A DNA stretch of 64,000 bases from assembly GCA_018806915.1 (NCBI GenBank), contig JAGKQI010000045.1, positions 1,054,001-1,118,000 of the forward strand, read 5' to 3'. A model generated the notes under the pieces. That model did not search any database. It was not told the DNA's origin and saw only the letters and a program-made list of their open reading frames with translations. This stretch comes from Phytophthora colocasiae. Taxonomy: Eukaryota > Oomycota > Peronosporomycetes > Peronosporales > Peronosporaceae. Position 1 is the first letter of the stretch. Each line of letters starts with the position of its first letter. Made by a program: the position numbers and the translations under genes. Shown one piece after another: positions 9,801-21,143 of this stretch.

Positions 9801-12800
9801 ATGACTGGTGGCGCGCAACAGGACAACCATCCAGTACCGCCCAATGCTGGATCGGGTGTGAACCAGCTAAGAGGTGCGTCAAATAGTGGTGCACCTGGAG
9901 TGAATACGAGTGGCATGCAAGCCGGTGCTGGTGCTGCACCAAGGAGTGCTGATGCCCGAGTTGCACTTCGGGGAACGAACAAGCCGCCGCAGTACACGGA
10001 GGATGGCGGATATGATCTGTATCGCGCACAGCTGCGTACTTTCTTGAGTGAACGTGGATGCTGGAGTATTATCGACGGCACGTTGAGACCGAGTACGAAT
10101 GCTGCGGAGCAGCAGATCTACGAGGGCAAGAATACGTTTGTGGTTGACACACTGTTGCGTGGATTGTTGCAGAGGGACTCGCGTAAAGTATGCAAGTACA
10201 CATCGGGATTTAACATGTGGAAGGCATTTGAGGCTGACAAAACCAAACCGGATCTTTTCTGGCGTGATTCGACTACGGAGGAAGTTGTACACGAGTGTGT
10301 TCACAGTAGGCGGCAACATGGAGGAGTGGTTGGACGATGTGGATAACCTACGTCGGCAACTGGAGAACATGAACGAAGGTTATTGCTGACAGTGAGATGG
10401 TGAATATTTTACTGCAAGGAGTTGAAGAAACTCACCGCAATGTCGTTCGGCTCTTCAACCAACGACTACCTGATCAGCCTGAAGTGACGTTGGATGTTGT
10501 GCGCAACACCTTGCGTGGTGAGGCGGAGACAGACAAAGCTCATGAGGCGAGCTCAACGGCCACGAAAGCTATGGAAGCTGCTGGTTCGACGAAAGTGATG
10601 TCGGCGATGGAATCCGGGCACAAGCGTATGGTGACTGGCAAGGATGGCAATCCGAGCTGAAAGAAGAAAGGCAAGTTCAACAAAAGCAAGCTGAAGTGCT
10701 GATTCTGCGATAAGAAGGGCCATCGCCGGGATGAGTGCTACGGATATCTGGCAAAGCAGAAGAAGAAGCATGAAGAGGAGGCTGCCAAAGCCGCTGCAGG
10801 CGCTGCGGAATCTAAATCTAGCGTGAAGATGATTCGCCGAGTGGAAGGCGAGTGCGAAGTAGAGCGTAACGGTATGGTGAGGACTGTTTCGGCGATGCGT
10901 ATTGCGACCGGAAAACACCTCGACTACAATGGTGACTGGATGATGGATTCGGGTGCTGCGACGCATGTTTGTATTGATGACCGAGCGTTTGAGTCGCTGA
11001 CGACGGACAATGTTTACTTTCAAGACTGGGAAGGTGGCATTAGCTCTGGAAAACCTTTTGGACGTGTTGTGCTTCGTGCGAAGGATGCAAATGATCCTTT
11101 GAGTGCTGGTGCTTTGATTGACTTGAAAGACACACGGTTTACGCCAAAAGGAACTACAAATATTCTGTGTCAGTATCGTCTTGAAAAGGATGGATGGGTG
11201 CCTTCTTACAACGACGAGGAGGATCCAGACAAGCGATGCATGTACATGACTCGAGGAGAAGCTCGATTGATTCTGGATAGGCGTGGTGCGCATTTCTGGT
11301 TGAAGGTCATTGCTTTGGATCCGAGCGAAGCTCGAATGTGTATGATGATGCCCTCCACGACATAGGACAAGGTGCTGCGAAGGCACATGAGGTTTGCACA
11401 CCTCAATGGTCCGGCGTTGAAGAAGATGGTGGAGTTAAGTATGGCGGATGGGTTGAGTTCGCTTACTACACATGACTTCAACAAACCCATTGACTGTCTT
11501 GAGTGCGGACTGGCTAAGGCTAAGAGGATGTCGTACAAGCGTCATCACGGTAAACGAAAGCAAGACGTTGGTGCTCGATTGATGTCGGATGTGTGCTACG
11601 TCGGCATTGAGACTCCTAGCATAAATAAGTATTTCCAGCTGATACACGATGACTTCACCTGGGCAGTTCTACTGCAAATCAAGAGCGAAGCTGCAAGAAA
11701 TGCGATGGATGCAGTGCGTTTTGTGGATATACGGTAAAGACATTTTCGTGCGACCAAGGTGGTGAATTTGTCAATGGAGTGCTGCTTGACTTTCTGCGTA
11801 AGCGTGGTATTCAACTGCTGACGACGAACCCGTACAGCCCTGAGGATAACTGTCTGGTGGAAAAGATGAATGACAAGCTCATGAGCAAAGTGCGTGCCAT
11901 CCATGAGGTAAACGGTTTGCCGGGCATGCTGTGGGGTGAGCCTCTGTTGTATGTGGTACGTGGACAACATGAGTGCAACTAAGGCGCTGCGGAACAAGAC
12001 GCCATTTGAAATGTACGCGCAAGAGAAACCTAATGCGAAACAACTGTTTGTGTGCGGTTGTGTGGGCTACTGCTTTGTTCCCGCTGTCAAGCGTGCTAGT
12101 AAGCTTGATCAGCGTTCACAACCAGTGTTAATGGTTGGATTTTCGGTTTATACCGATGGCTATCGTTTGCTAGATTTGGTGACAGGTGACTTGATTATAC
12201 ACCGAGACGTAGAGCCAAAGGAAGACTTGACTGTTGACGGTGAGTACGTTCGCAAGCTGGTTGAGAAGCGGTACAAGGGCAAGACGTTTGAGTTGCCGGA
12301 GGAGATTCCTTTTGTCACGCTAGTCCGCGTATAGTCCTTCAACAATTGATGGGAATGACGAAGCTGGTCTTGCTGGCACTATTGTGGAGACAGAGCCGAG
12401 CAAGTCAAGTGACTCGAGTGAAGATTTTGGTGAATCTGGAGTCGACGCTGATGGCGACGTTGATATGGAAGACGCCGATGTGGAACTTGATTTCGGTAGG
12501 AGCGATACTGCAAGTGTTGATGGAAATGGTGGGAGCGCTGCAGGTGGTGCTCAGGCATCGAGTAATGATGGGACAACAGCTGCATTGAGTGTGAAAACGA
12601 CCACAGGATCAACAGCGGCATCAAATGTGGTAACGGCGCGGTGTGGTGGTGCACGACGACCACGGCCACGACCAGTGGGTCCGGTACGGCGATCGACACG
12701 TACCCGACGGCCCAACTCTCGCTATGATCCCAGTGACTACGTGATGGCTACGACGCTATTGCAGTGCATGGTGATTGGAGTGATTAATGAACTGCTGAAC

Positions 12801-14450
12801 CCGACAAGTGTGCGAGAGGCGTTGGCCTCGCCTCACGCAGCTGAGTGGAAGGCTGTGGACTTGGAATACTCATCACAGATGCGGAACGGCACGTGGGAGC
12901 TTGTTCCAAGGCCGAAGCCGACCAAGGCTAACCCTGTGAACATTTTGAAGTCTCTCTGGGTGATAGTGGTAAAGTGGAATGAAAAAGGTGAAGTTGAGCC
13001 CCACAAAGCTAGGCTTTGCGATCAAAGGCTATATGCAGAAGTATGGTATTGACTACTGGGCTACCTATTCTCCTGTCGTGCGCATCGAATCTATGAGGCT
13101 TGTGATCGTTCTGGCACTGATGTGGACGTTGGACCTGCGTCACATTGACTTTGTGACGGCTCTCCTGAATGGTGTACTGACTGGTGTGACCATCTACATG
13201 GAGCAGCCCGAGGGCTACGATGATGGAACTGGTCGAGTGTGCATTCTGAGGAAAGGCCTGTATGGCTTGAAGCAAGCGTCACAGATATGGAGTGAAACCC
13301 TGAAAAAGAGTCTTATCGAGCTAGGCTTTCAACAGTGCACCTTTGACGTTGGTGTTTTCTGGAGGAAGGGCGTTAAGGCGATTGTGATTCTGACAGTGTA
13401 CGTTGACGACATCGCCATTGCTGCGAAGCCCGAGGACTACAAGATTGTGATGGAACAGCTAGCTGATAAGTACAAGTTGAAGGACTTGGGTCGTGTGAAG
13501 CACTTTATGGGGATGGAAATTTCGTATGAGCCTGTAAAACTGCTGATGCTGTCTCAGACGGCTTACATTGATCGTATGGGGAAGCGACTTGGCTTGCACG
13601 ATGCGAAGAAGGCTGCATCGCCGCAGATGCACAACGAACCTACGATGTCTGTGGAGAAGGATCCTACCAAGATCAACGATCCAAAACTACCCTATCGTGA
13701 GATTTTTGGTCCTTTGCAATATTTGGTGGCGTGCACTCGGCCTGACTTGGCGAACGCGGTAAGGAACCTCGGTCGGTATGCTAACACATACTCGTTGGAG
13801 AACTACCGTGCGGCGCAAGGAGTTGTGCGTTATGCACTGGCTACGAAGATGTATGGCTTCATGTACAGGCCCCGCTCAGGACCACTACAACTGGAAGCGT
13901 TTGCTGATGCTGATCATGCACGCTGTCCTGAAACAAGTAAGTCCGTGACCGATTTCGTGATGAAACCGAGCGGACGCACCATCGACTGGCGGAGCAAGAA
14001 GCAGGAAACGAGTGACGACAAACACATGCAGCTCGGAGCTGACACCAGTGTACTCGTGCTTTGGAAGAGGTGGTTTGGGCACAAAACTTGCTGAAGGAGT
14101 TGGGCTACACCGAGAAGGTGGACACTACTCTATTTTGTGACAACCAAAGTGCGCTGAAGGCGGTTGAAAATAATGGAAATTCTGATCGCATGCGCAACTA
14201 TGCTAAAATGATTCGCTATGTGGCTGAACAAGTGGAAGATGAGCGTCTGCTATTGGAATATGTCCCTACAACGGACAACTTAGCAGACATCTTCACGAAG
14301 GCTCTCGGGCCAACGCGTTTCAGGCATTTGCGTGATGGTCTAAGCATGGCGGACACCGAACAGAGCTGGCTGGAACGCCGAGAGGCGAAACGTGAGTCCA
14401 AAGACACAGATGTGGACATGGTGACTGAGGCAGCTCCTGCTGCACTCTAA
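9801..14450 (+). pseudogene. copia gag-pol pseudogene
   Basis: Gag begins at 9801 and shifts frame near 10225-10390. The zinc knuckle (C..CDKKGHRRDEC near 10697-10740) is interrupted by TGA at 10700-10702, with another in-frame TGA at 10658-10660. The protease active site reads MMDSGAATHVC near 10945. A TAG at 11363-11365 precedes the pre-integrase segment (HMRFAHLNG). The integrase core (SDVCYVG; CDQGGEFVNG) and its C-terminus lie in three frames up to 12334. Reverse transcriptase has the metal-binding YVDD box near 13400 and KGLYGLKQASQIW upstream of it. RNase H (FADADHA; CDNQSALK) ends at 14450 after another frame change. At least six frame changes and three stops make it non-coding as a whole. 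Confidence 0.9.
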
Positions 14451-14487
14451 ATGATCCACGTGGCTGCAACGCCTAGTGATGTGGTAA

Positions 14488-14914
14488 TGTGAGATTCTGT
14501 TGTGGACACGCAACGATAGATTGGTAGTCACTCCGGTTGCAGCACACTGGGTGCAATGGGTGCAACGGTTAGTATGATTGAGGTGATGGAATGAATATGA
14601 TTGAGGTGATTGAGTGAAGGTTGTGATTGAGGCCGTGGTCATGGAGAGGTGTAAAACGACTGGGACGTGGATTCTGACTGTTGTTGACTCTCCGCTGCTA
14701 TAGGCAGCCTGCAGTGATCATCGGGGCCAAAAGGGGTTTTCCGCTCGGTTCCCCTTAGTGAACACAACACCACTGACAAAAGAAAAATACATTCCTCACT
14801 TTGCATTTTGCCAACCATCTGACACTACTGCTAAACTGCCTACTAGCCCTTTCCCGACACATGTTCAAGAAGAAGAGCTCGTCACCGTGCGCCGCTACAC
14901 TGCCTGTTCTCGAA
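14488..14914 (+). repeat. copia 3' LTR
   Basis: 427 bp, begins TGTGAGATTC and ends TTCTCGAA, followed by the target duplication GTAGC (14915-14919). Five C/T or G/A differences from the 5' LTR. Confidence 0.93.
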
Positions 14915-14919
14915 GTAGC

Positions 14920-16085
14920 AGGCGTTGCTTTAAAGGAGCATTTCAAGCGACGTCCGCTGGCTGACAGACGCCTGTGTGCCTCCAGGTACCTTAAGAAGGT
15001 GAAGACGGAGTTGGGCAGCGTGAGAAAGCTTGCCGCGTGCCATTGCTGGCGATAAATGCAGTGGGTTGTCGATGAGCTGGCCGCAGCCATCTACAAATTG
15101 GCAGAATTTTTTAGAAGAGTCACGGAATTTGCACGATATTACTGGTCAAAATGATTTGTCGGATAGAAGTTTGTGTCGGATAGAAGTTGAGTTTTACGGT
15201 AAGGTAAATCATCAATTTAGGGCCATCAACCATTTTAAGGCCGTATTTTAACTGCCAATCACGTGAAGTTTTTCACAGAGCAAGTACTTTATTGGCTAAA
15301 ACACACTAAATACGAATACCTTCAAAAATTAAATTTGTAAATTTGGCGCGAGGTGTCATGGCTCCAGGCGATGACAGATCAGTCGCCTACATGGTTGGCG
15401 GCGAGCTTATTGAGGGCACATTATGGGAGCAGGGTTGTCGCGGGTTCAAGTCCCGTTAATTCTCCGCACTGATTTGGAAAGTAAAGCATCTATTCAACCT
15501 CACTGTGCCAGACACTCGACTAACATTTTGTTGTTTAGAATACAGCTGAACAAGTGATATGCGCTACATGTACTTATCTACACCTTTACCTGCAGTTGTA
15601 GTAACAGCTTTCTTAGACGACTTGGTTTTTTGCTGCCAGCCTCAGCAAGTTCCTGGAGCACTTCATGGGTAAACAGCATCCCCCCAACTGCGACTCGTTT
15701 ACGCTTTGTCGTCTTCTTCGGCAGGGGCTTCAATTGTTGGCCTGCCACTTGACCTCCGTAAGCTAATTTCCGTCGAAACTTGATCACAAGTAGAAATATA
15801 AAAGGTGAAGGTGGAATAACCCAAACCTCAAATGGTCACAAAAATGACACTCACTCAGCGCTTTCAATACTGAAAGCAAGACTAAAGTCGGCCGTAAACT
15901 GATTAAGTCGATTTTTTTCTTCTCCACGAGCATGTGCTTAATTTCATTGGTCTGCTACTACAAAAAATCGAGAAAAAATCTCTGGTTTGCGAAGTTTCAG
16001 AAACTGTCTCACTTTTTGTCAACGCATAAGTAGATGCCGAGTAATTCGAGCATCTTTTATCTCGGCCCATATTTGATTTTTTACC
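14920..16085. other. Intergenic with degenerate sequence
   Basis: Host sequence between the copia 3' flank and the Harbinger target site. It contains a tRNA-like stretch (15359-15475) and a minus-strand 69-codon ORF (15787-15578, Lys/Arg-rich, with RKLAYGGQVAGQ and LRKLLLQLQ) that looks like a relic of a larger unknown gene. Nothing else is supported. Confidence 0.4.
15359..15475 (+). repeat. tRNA-like / SINE-head-like sequence
   Basis: GGTTCAAGTCC at 15443-15453 is a near-consensus pol III B box sitting in a perfect T-arm-like hairpin (CGGG-loop-CCCG). TGGCTCCAGGCG at 15359 resembles an A box. No 5' acceptor strand pairs with the TTCTCCGC 3' end, so this is not a functional tRNA. It may be a SINE relic or tRNA pseudogene. 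Confidence 0.3.
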
Positions 16086-16351
16086 TTAGGCCCATGCCTA
16101 ACCGGGAGCCATGCGTGCCACGCGTGCCATAGGGGTAGGACAGTACTGAGGTGCCACCAAGTCCATTCCTGACCCAGACGGCTTTGTGCCACGCCATGCC
16201 AGGTCTCGCACGGCAATTTTCGTCAAGCTCGGCACACGCAGCTTCGCAGCTAGCGAATGGCTCTGGTAAACCGCGAATAGAGGTACTGTGTTAGCTCTTG
16301 ACAGCAAGCGAGCTCATTACGTGATTGCAATTCAGGCGTGAAGACCAAGCG

Positions 16352-17398
16352 ATGGAAGGAGCAGCGGTGTCGAGTCGTGCTGGTCTAGCGGCTCCTCAGG
16401 AGTCTCCTGGTGTGGCGTCCAACTGGACGGTAGTGAAGCCAGGCTCCGTTGCTCCACCAGTTTCGGATAACTACTCGACCTGGACTGTGGAGCAGCTTCG
16501 TAAAGAATGCACGAGTCGCAATCTGAGGCTGAAGCGGACGACACCTGCAGAGGAGCGCATTAAACGCCTCAAAGCCTATGACGAGCCTACAGCGGTCGCT
16601 GGTTACTGCGGCGTTGGGTCTGTGCTCTGGTTCAGGGTTCAAGCGACTTACCCGACGAAGAACTGCAGCTTTCGGCTGCTGAAAGTCCTGTTTTCGGATA
16701 CGTTTGCAACTCGATTCGCGGAGACTGGAAACAAGCCAACCCGCCAGCAATTGGACGCCGGTGAGACGCATGCAAACTCATCCTTTTGGCGTGATGTAGC
16801 CGCGGAGTTTAACGGGAACAAGACGGCCTACAACAAGTTGTACAGTGATCACGTGCGCTTTGAAAGCTTTGATCCTTCCAACATTGTTGCCCAGGAGGTG
16901 GCGAGTCTGTACGACATGTGGAAGTCTGTGAACCTGAAGTATGTGAAGGCGATGGCCCGCTTTACTAAGTCTGGAGAGCACGGCGATGACTTCTTTAACT
17001 TCTGTGATGGAGCACTCGACGTCTTCTATCTCAGAGAGTGTCTCGAGATAAAACATAACTTGACTCAGTTTGTGGAAGGAGGCATGTATGAGGAGGACCA
17101 GTTTGACTCGCTGAAGCGCTGCTCATCTAGCAGCGTTGGGACCTCGTCGCCTTCTGCGAAGAAGATGAAGGTCGAGATCATGACGGCGATGAAAACAATG
17201 ACGGAAAGGCTTTGTGGCGGCTTTGACTTCCAACGCGGACTCGCCTGGGCGAAAATGAACCAGTTGATCGAGTATATGGGGGAGAGGGTCGCCAATGCTA
17301 CTAGAAACGGAGGGGACGTTGAGTCACTTCAGAAGAGCTTGGACCTCTGCCGTACGAAGTTGCTCGAGATGGAGGCCGAGTTATGCCGTAGCAACTAG
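16352..17398 (+). CDS. Harbinger accessory protein with N-terminal SAP-like domain, 348 aa
   Basis: Start at MEGAAVSSRAG. Residues about 40-75 (WTVEQLRKECTSRNLRL, then ERIKRLKAYD) have the helix-extended-helix pattern of a SAP DNA-binding motif. Residues about 100-235 hold a conserved oomycete-type block (LLKVLFSDTFATRF, SFWRDVAAEFN, LYDMWKSVNLKYVKAM, FTKSGEH, DFFNFCDGALDVFYL). A nuclear signal (SAKKMKVE) and a C-terminal coiled coil follow. Harbinger transposases need a partner that binds DNA and brings the transposase to the nucleus. In plants and animals that partner is Myb-like, so a SAP-type partner would be unusual. The frame is intact. Confidence 0.75.
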   Translation: MEGAAVSSRAGLAAPQESPGVASNWTVVKPGSVAPPVSDNYSTWTVEQLRKECTSRNLRLKRTTPAEERIKRLKAYDEPTAVAGYCGVGSVLWFRVQATYPTKNCSFRLLKVLFSDTFATRFAETGNKPTRQQLDAGETHANSSFWRDVAAEFNGNKTAYNKLYSDHVRFESFDPSNIVAQEVASLYDMWKSVNLKYVKAMARFTKSGEHGDDFFNFCDGALDVFYLRECLEIKHNLTQFVEGGMYEEDQFDSLKRCSSSSVGTSSPSAKKMKVEIMTAMKTMTERLCGGFDFQRGLAWAKMNQLIEYMGERVANATRNGGDVESLQKSLDLCRTKLLEMEAELCRSN

Positions 17399-17470
17399 CC
17401 AACGAGTTCGAGTCGCTCTCTACAGCAGCGTTATTGAGTAACTCATTGCAAAATCAACACGTCATCGCTT

Positions 17471-18836
17471 TCACAAGTACTTGTCCATTTCTGCTGCAGC
17501 TCGTACTTTGTTGTAAGCTGGACGAGACAAGTTGCGCTTATCAATCATCTTTACGATCGTATTGCGTATCATTTCCGACTCTCGCGCTCGCTGCGGTTTT
17601 TTCGGTCGCGCTTTACGCACCGACTTAGCGCTCATTTTCTTCGTGCGCCTTTTGTTCTTCGTTCGAGATGTCTGGAGCGGCTCGCTAGCGGCGTACAAAT
17701 CTTGGTAGGAAGGTGCTGCTTGTTGGGAGACAGAAGCCAGTACAGGAGTCTGGTCCAGACTCAAACAGCTTAATGCCTCTGATAAATTTTCATCATCACT
17801 TACGTCGAACCCCTCATCTTGCTGCAGTCGCTCATCAATGCACCAGTTGTGAAGAATGCATGCCACATGGACGACCTTGGCAACGTTTTTCATGCGCACT
17901 TTCAGCGGCGATTTGAACACGCGCCACTTATTCACGAGTAATCCAAAAGCCATTTCTACACGTATGCGAAGTTGACTGAGAAAAAAATTGTAGGCGTCGT
18001 GGCTGTCTGTCTCCGTTTGCGGCTTCGTAAATGGAGTCAACAAGGTGTTACTGTTGCTGTATGCGTTATCGCCCACCAAATACAACCCCTTCGGAAGTGC
18101 ATCGGCAAGACTAGAGATCCTCCATCTTTGATACGCCACAGCATCACCCATTCCTCCAGGACAGGAACTAGTGATCGCCATGAATCGGCTGTGGTGGTCA
18201 ACGCAAGCCTGGACGTTAACTCCATAACACTGGTAGTGCCCCGAGAAAAAGGAGGCGACACGTTTTACTTCACTACGGCGCGGCACTTGTATTTGACAGA
18301 GCCAGCCATCGATAGCTCCGACACATCCCGTCAACACCGGTTCTTTGCCTGGCCCAGATTTGCTGCGATGCGACAACGCTGCTGCTGATTTTCGTTGTTC
18401 GTTCTCCGTGACCGGGAAACGAAGCTGAAGCTCATCTTGTGCTTCAATCGCGTCCATGACGGCATGGAGACAAGCGTAAAACCCCGAGGAGCTTGCTCCG
18501 ACAGCATGCGGACGGATGGTAGGAGTATCCAGCCAACCACGACACGCAGATCTGGACCTTTGTTGACCGGCGATAGAGGTTCTGTTCCCGTCCGTCGACG
18601 AGATTGGGCTCATCAACGCGCAAGTGTGGCTCGAGAAGCTGCACCAACCGCTCGAACGACCGAAAAGACATGCGATAATACTGCCGAAACTGTCCTTCGT
18701 TCAGCAGCAGTTGAGAATGGTGCTTCCAGTTGAGCCTGCTCCTCTCCAAGCATGGCTTCCTCTCATCACAATAGACGAACAACAGCGCCATGAGCTGCAG
18801 ACCTAAGACGACAGTAGCTACCTCGTCGTGGTGCAT
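17471..18836 (-). pseudogene. Harbinger DDE transposase with one frameshift
   Basis: Start at MHHDEVATVV (18836). The N-terminal segment (YRMSFRSFERLVQLLEPHL) is the usual Harbinger lead-in. The frame changes once at about 18510-18525, between CVSWLAGYSYH and HAVGASSSGFY. Downstream the DDE_Tnp_4 fold is complete: first Asp in GCVGAIDGW, second Asp in GLYLVGDNAYSNSNTLL, Glu in RIRVEMAFGLLVNKWRVF, then VACILHNWCID. The C-terminus is basic. Apart from the single frame change the gene looks intact, so the shift may be a young mutation or a sequence error. Confidence 0.88.
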
Positions 18837-19082
18837 TTTGGCGCAAAAATCTTGACGCGACCGCGAAGAGCAAAATTTACGGGAAAAACAGCGTAATTTT
18901 CGATTGTGGCGCATGGCACAACGTGTTGCCATGGCACTTTCACTGTGCCACCACCGCAACCAACAGCCCTAATCCACTTGCTGTACCCGCCAATCACAGC
19001 CGTCCGTGACACTCATGGCACGAAAAAGCCCCGGTTAGGCATGGGCCTTATATGTACCTGGAATAACACTTGACCTTTAGTC

Positions 19083-20105
19083 ATGACGGTGTTGCTGCCC
19101 TCCTTCATTGCCGATGGGAACTGGTTCCTCCTCGCTCTGGCTGCACCTGTAGCTGCTCTTGGAGCTCTTGTACATCCTCGCTGGCGTGTGCGCTTTGGCG
19201 ACGTCTCTCGACGCAGCAGCAAGCGGCTGTATTTACTGTGGACATTGCTCATTCTCAGCGCTGTATTAGGCGTTTTGGGCGTCTCCTTGGAGGTTTATCA
19301 CTCCCACGGATGCCCGAATAGTACCGTATTCCGCTACGAGATTGAGAACTTGGCGCGTTTCGTGTATGAGCTGTGTGGACGCCAGAATGTCCCGTACTGG
19401 GCAGCATTCGGCAATTTGCTGTTCGTCATGCGCGGTCAACGCCGCATCCCTGTGGGGGACACAGATTCCGACATTGGTGTGGTGAAGACAGACTTCATGA
19501 GGCAATTCGGCAGTGTCAGTAACTTCTCGGTGGTTGTACGACGTGAGGCTTATCTAGAGCTGCAACGACCTGTGTACGTCGTGTACCATTCGGAACGTGA
19601 ACTGGTGCAGATTTACTTGGACGAAGCCACCAAGGGCTCCCATGCAGATATTTGGTTCTATCGAGAGGAGAAAGATGAGGAAACAGATACCAAGTGGCTG
19701 GTTAATGATGACCGAACGATCAGGGGGAAATGGTTGCTGTACGACCAAGTGCTGCCGCTACGTGAAGAGCCGGCGTTCTTCCTGAACGTGCCGGTTACTG
19801 TGCCACGCAACGCTAGTTATTTGGCAAGAGCTGAGTATGGATCCAACTACATGACGCCAATCACTATGAGGATGGAGTGCATCGAGAACATGATCAACGG
19901 ATACACGTTCTACAAGACGTCGTTCTTGACGAAACTGCGGTATATGGTTACGTTCGCAGCGATGGTTGCTGCAGTTACTCTGCTGTCTGCAAAGTATATC
20001 CCGCCTCTGAGTAGAGCCTTGCAGATTAAGCAAGGAGGTAAGTTTGGAGGTCACAGTGCTGGGCTTGAGGCTGCACAAAGAGGATCAGACAAGTATTTCG
20101 TCTAG
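19083..20105 (+). CDS. LicD/fukutin-family membrane protein, 340 aa
   Basis: Two N-terminal hydrophobic segments (about residues 12-33 and 48-68) and one C-terminal segment (about 283-303) suggest a Golgi or ER membrane protein. The central part has the LicD/FKTN nucleotidyltransferase-like pattern YWAAFGNLLFVMRGQRRIP followed by the DTDSDIGV metal-binding motif, with HADIWFYRE further on. Family members transfer phosphocholine or ribitol-phosphate to glycans; the substrate here is unknown. A Harbinger element ends 35 bp before the ATG, so the native promoter has been displaced or replaced. The 3' end converges on the deformylase gene with 35 bp between. Confidence 0.8.
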   Translation: MTVLLPSFIADGNWFLLALAAPVAALGALVHPRWRVRFGDVSRRSSKRLYLLWTLLILSAVLGVLGVSLEVYHSHGCPNSTVFRYEIENLARFVYELCGRQNVPYWAAFGNLLFVMRGQRRIPVGDTDSDIGVVKTDFMRQFGSVSNFSVVVRREAYLELQRPVYVVYHSERELVQIYLDEATKGSHADIWFYREEKDEETDTKWLVNDDRTIRGKWLLYDQVLPLREEPAFFLNVPVTVPRNASYLARAEYGSNYMTPITMRMECIENMINGYTFYKTSFLTKLRYMVTFAAMVAAVTLLSAKYIPPLSRALQIKQGGKFGGHSAGLEAAQRGSDKYFV

Positions 20106-20140
20106 CATTTTTTTTATCAAGAATCAACTCAGGGATCTCC

Positions 20141-20979
20141 TTAGTACTTGTTCTTGCGATTGCCTTTACCCTTACCTTGACTGTTGTTGGTAGACACAGG
20201 GACCATGAGGGGTGGGATCTTCGGAGGACCTTGTAGTAAAAGTTTCTGAATGTCGACCCACTCCATGGCCTCAAACTCTTCGTTGTGAATGAGACTTCCA
20301 ACTTCCATGCGGTCGAGGTACATAACTCCGTTGAGATGGTCGAGTTCGTGCTGGAAGACGCGAGCAGGGAAATCTACTAGAGTTTCCTGGATTTTACGTC
20401 CTTCTGCGTCTTCATACTGCACTCGGATCTCATCCGCTCGCTTAACAATGCCCTGATAGCCAGGAACACTCAAGCAGCCTTCGAAGTCGCGCTTAGTGGA
20501 CTTGGACATGTCCAGAATCTCTGGATTTAACACCTCCTGGTACTCCAAGTTGCTTAGATCACCCTCGTTCTCTGGCATGTTCTTGATCATCAGGAACATG
20601 CGCAAGTTGTGGGCAAGCTGCGGTGCAGCGATACCAACACCAGCCTCTTGGCGCTGCACAAGTTTAAACGTTAGGACCGGATATACAGAACAATTTTTAA
20701 ATAGCAAGTACTCACAACTTCCGTCTCCAATTCCTCCATTAGCCTCCGGATAGCTGGAGCGCGCACATCAGCCACCGATTTTGACATTCGCCGTAAAGCT
20801 AGTGACACAAACAAATAGGATATATCTCAGCACACAGACAATTTCTAGATGTAGAGATTAGGCAGCAAGATATGGAAACGTGTGGGCAATAGATCGTGTA
20901 TATACTATCTCCAAACATCGTCTGAAAGCTACAATACGTGCATGAACGTACCAGAGTTCCCAAGGAAGACCAGCGTCAT
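20141..20979 (-). CDS. Peptide deformylase, 207 aa, three exons
   Basis: Exons are 20979..20952, 20798..20716 and 20653..20141; introns 153 and 62 nt, GT-AG, frame kept. The three PDF motifs are present: GVGIAAPQ at 42-49, EGCLS at 95-99 and QHELDH at 138-143, with the Cys and two His that bind the catalytic metal and Glu as base. The enzyme removes the formyl group from organelle-made proteins. The N-terminus (MTLVFLGNSALRRMSKSV) starts straight into the fold and lacks a clear mitochondrial presequence, so either an upstream start exists or targeting is internal. The C-terminus ends in a Lys/Gly/Asn-rich tail. It is divergent from the next gene, with 164 bp shared between the starts. Confidence 0.92.
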
Positions 20980-21143
20980 GGTTCACCGTCAAAAATACAA
21001 ACGTCGACTATGTAGCGCTAAGTACGCACTACTGTGCTAAAATGATTAAATCATTTAGTTGCTTAAAATTCAATATATTGGTGCTTTTATTCCAATACAT
21101 GGGAAAATGTCCATTCAAGGTTTTATCGTACATTTGAGCAAAT

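Larger units (their letters stand above)
9301..14914 (+). mobile_element. Ty1/copia LTR retrotransposon, complete but coding-defective (5,614 bp)
   Basis: Two direct LTRs of exactly 427 bp (9301-9727 and 14488-14914) enclose a gag-pol region in the order gag, zinc knuckle, protease, integrase, reverse transcriptase, RNase H, which defines copia. A 5-bp target duplication GTAGC is present at 9296-9300 and 14915-14919. The LTRs start with TG but end in AA rather than CA. They differ at only five positions, all transitions, so the insertion is fairly recent. The interior nevertheless holds many stops and frameshifts. Confidence 0.95.
16089..19047. mobile_element. PIF/Harbinger DNA transposon (complete ends, 2,959 bp)
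   Basis: Terminal inverted repeats of 18 bp match perfectly (GGCCCATGCCTAACCGGG at 16089 and its reverse complement ending at 19047). They are flanked by TTA at 16086-16088 and 19048-19050, the usual 3-bp Harbinger target duplication. Two convergent genes fill the element: an accessory protein (16352-17398, plus) and a DDE transposase (18836-17471, minus). The perfect termini suggest recent activity. The right end lies only 35 bp from the ATG of the next gene. Confidence 0.95.

Noticed and set aside
10553..11401. 282-codon minus-strand open frame in the copia element
   Set aside because: Antisense to protease/integrase coding sequence; no recognisable domain and the sense strand explains the region.
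20654..20707. Deformylase start at 20707 without introns
   Set aside because: That reading begins inside an intron. The spliced model adds LGNSALRRMSKSV, matching the family N-terminus, and keeps the frame across two introns.
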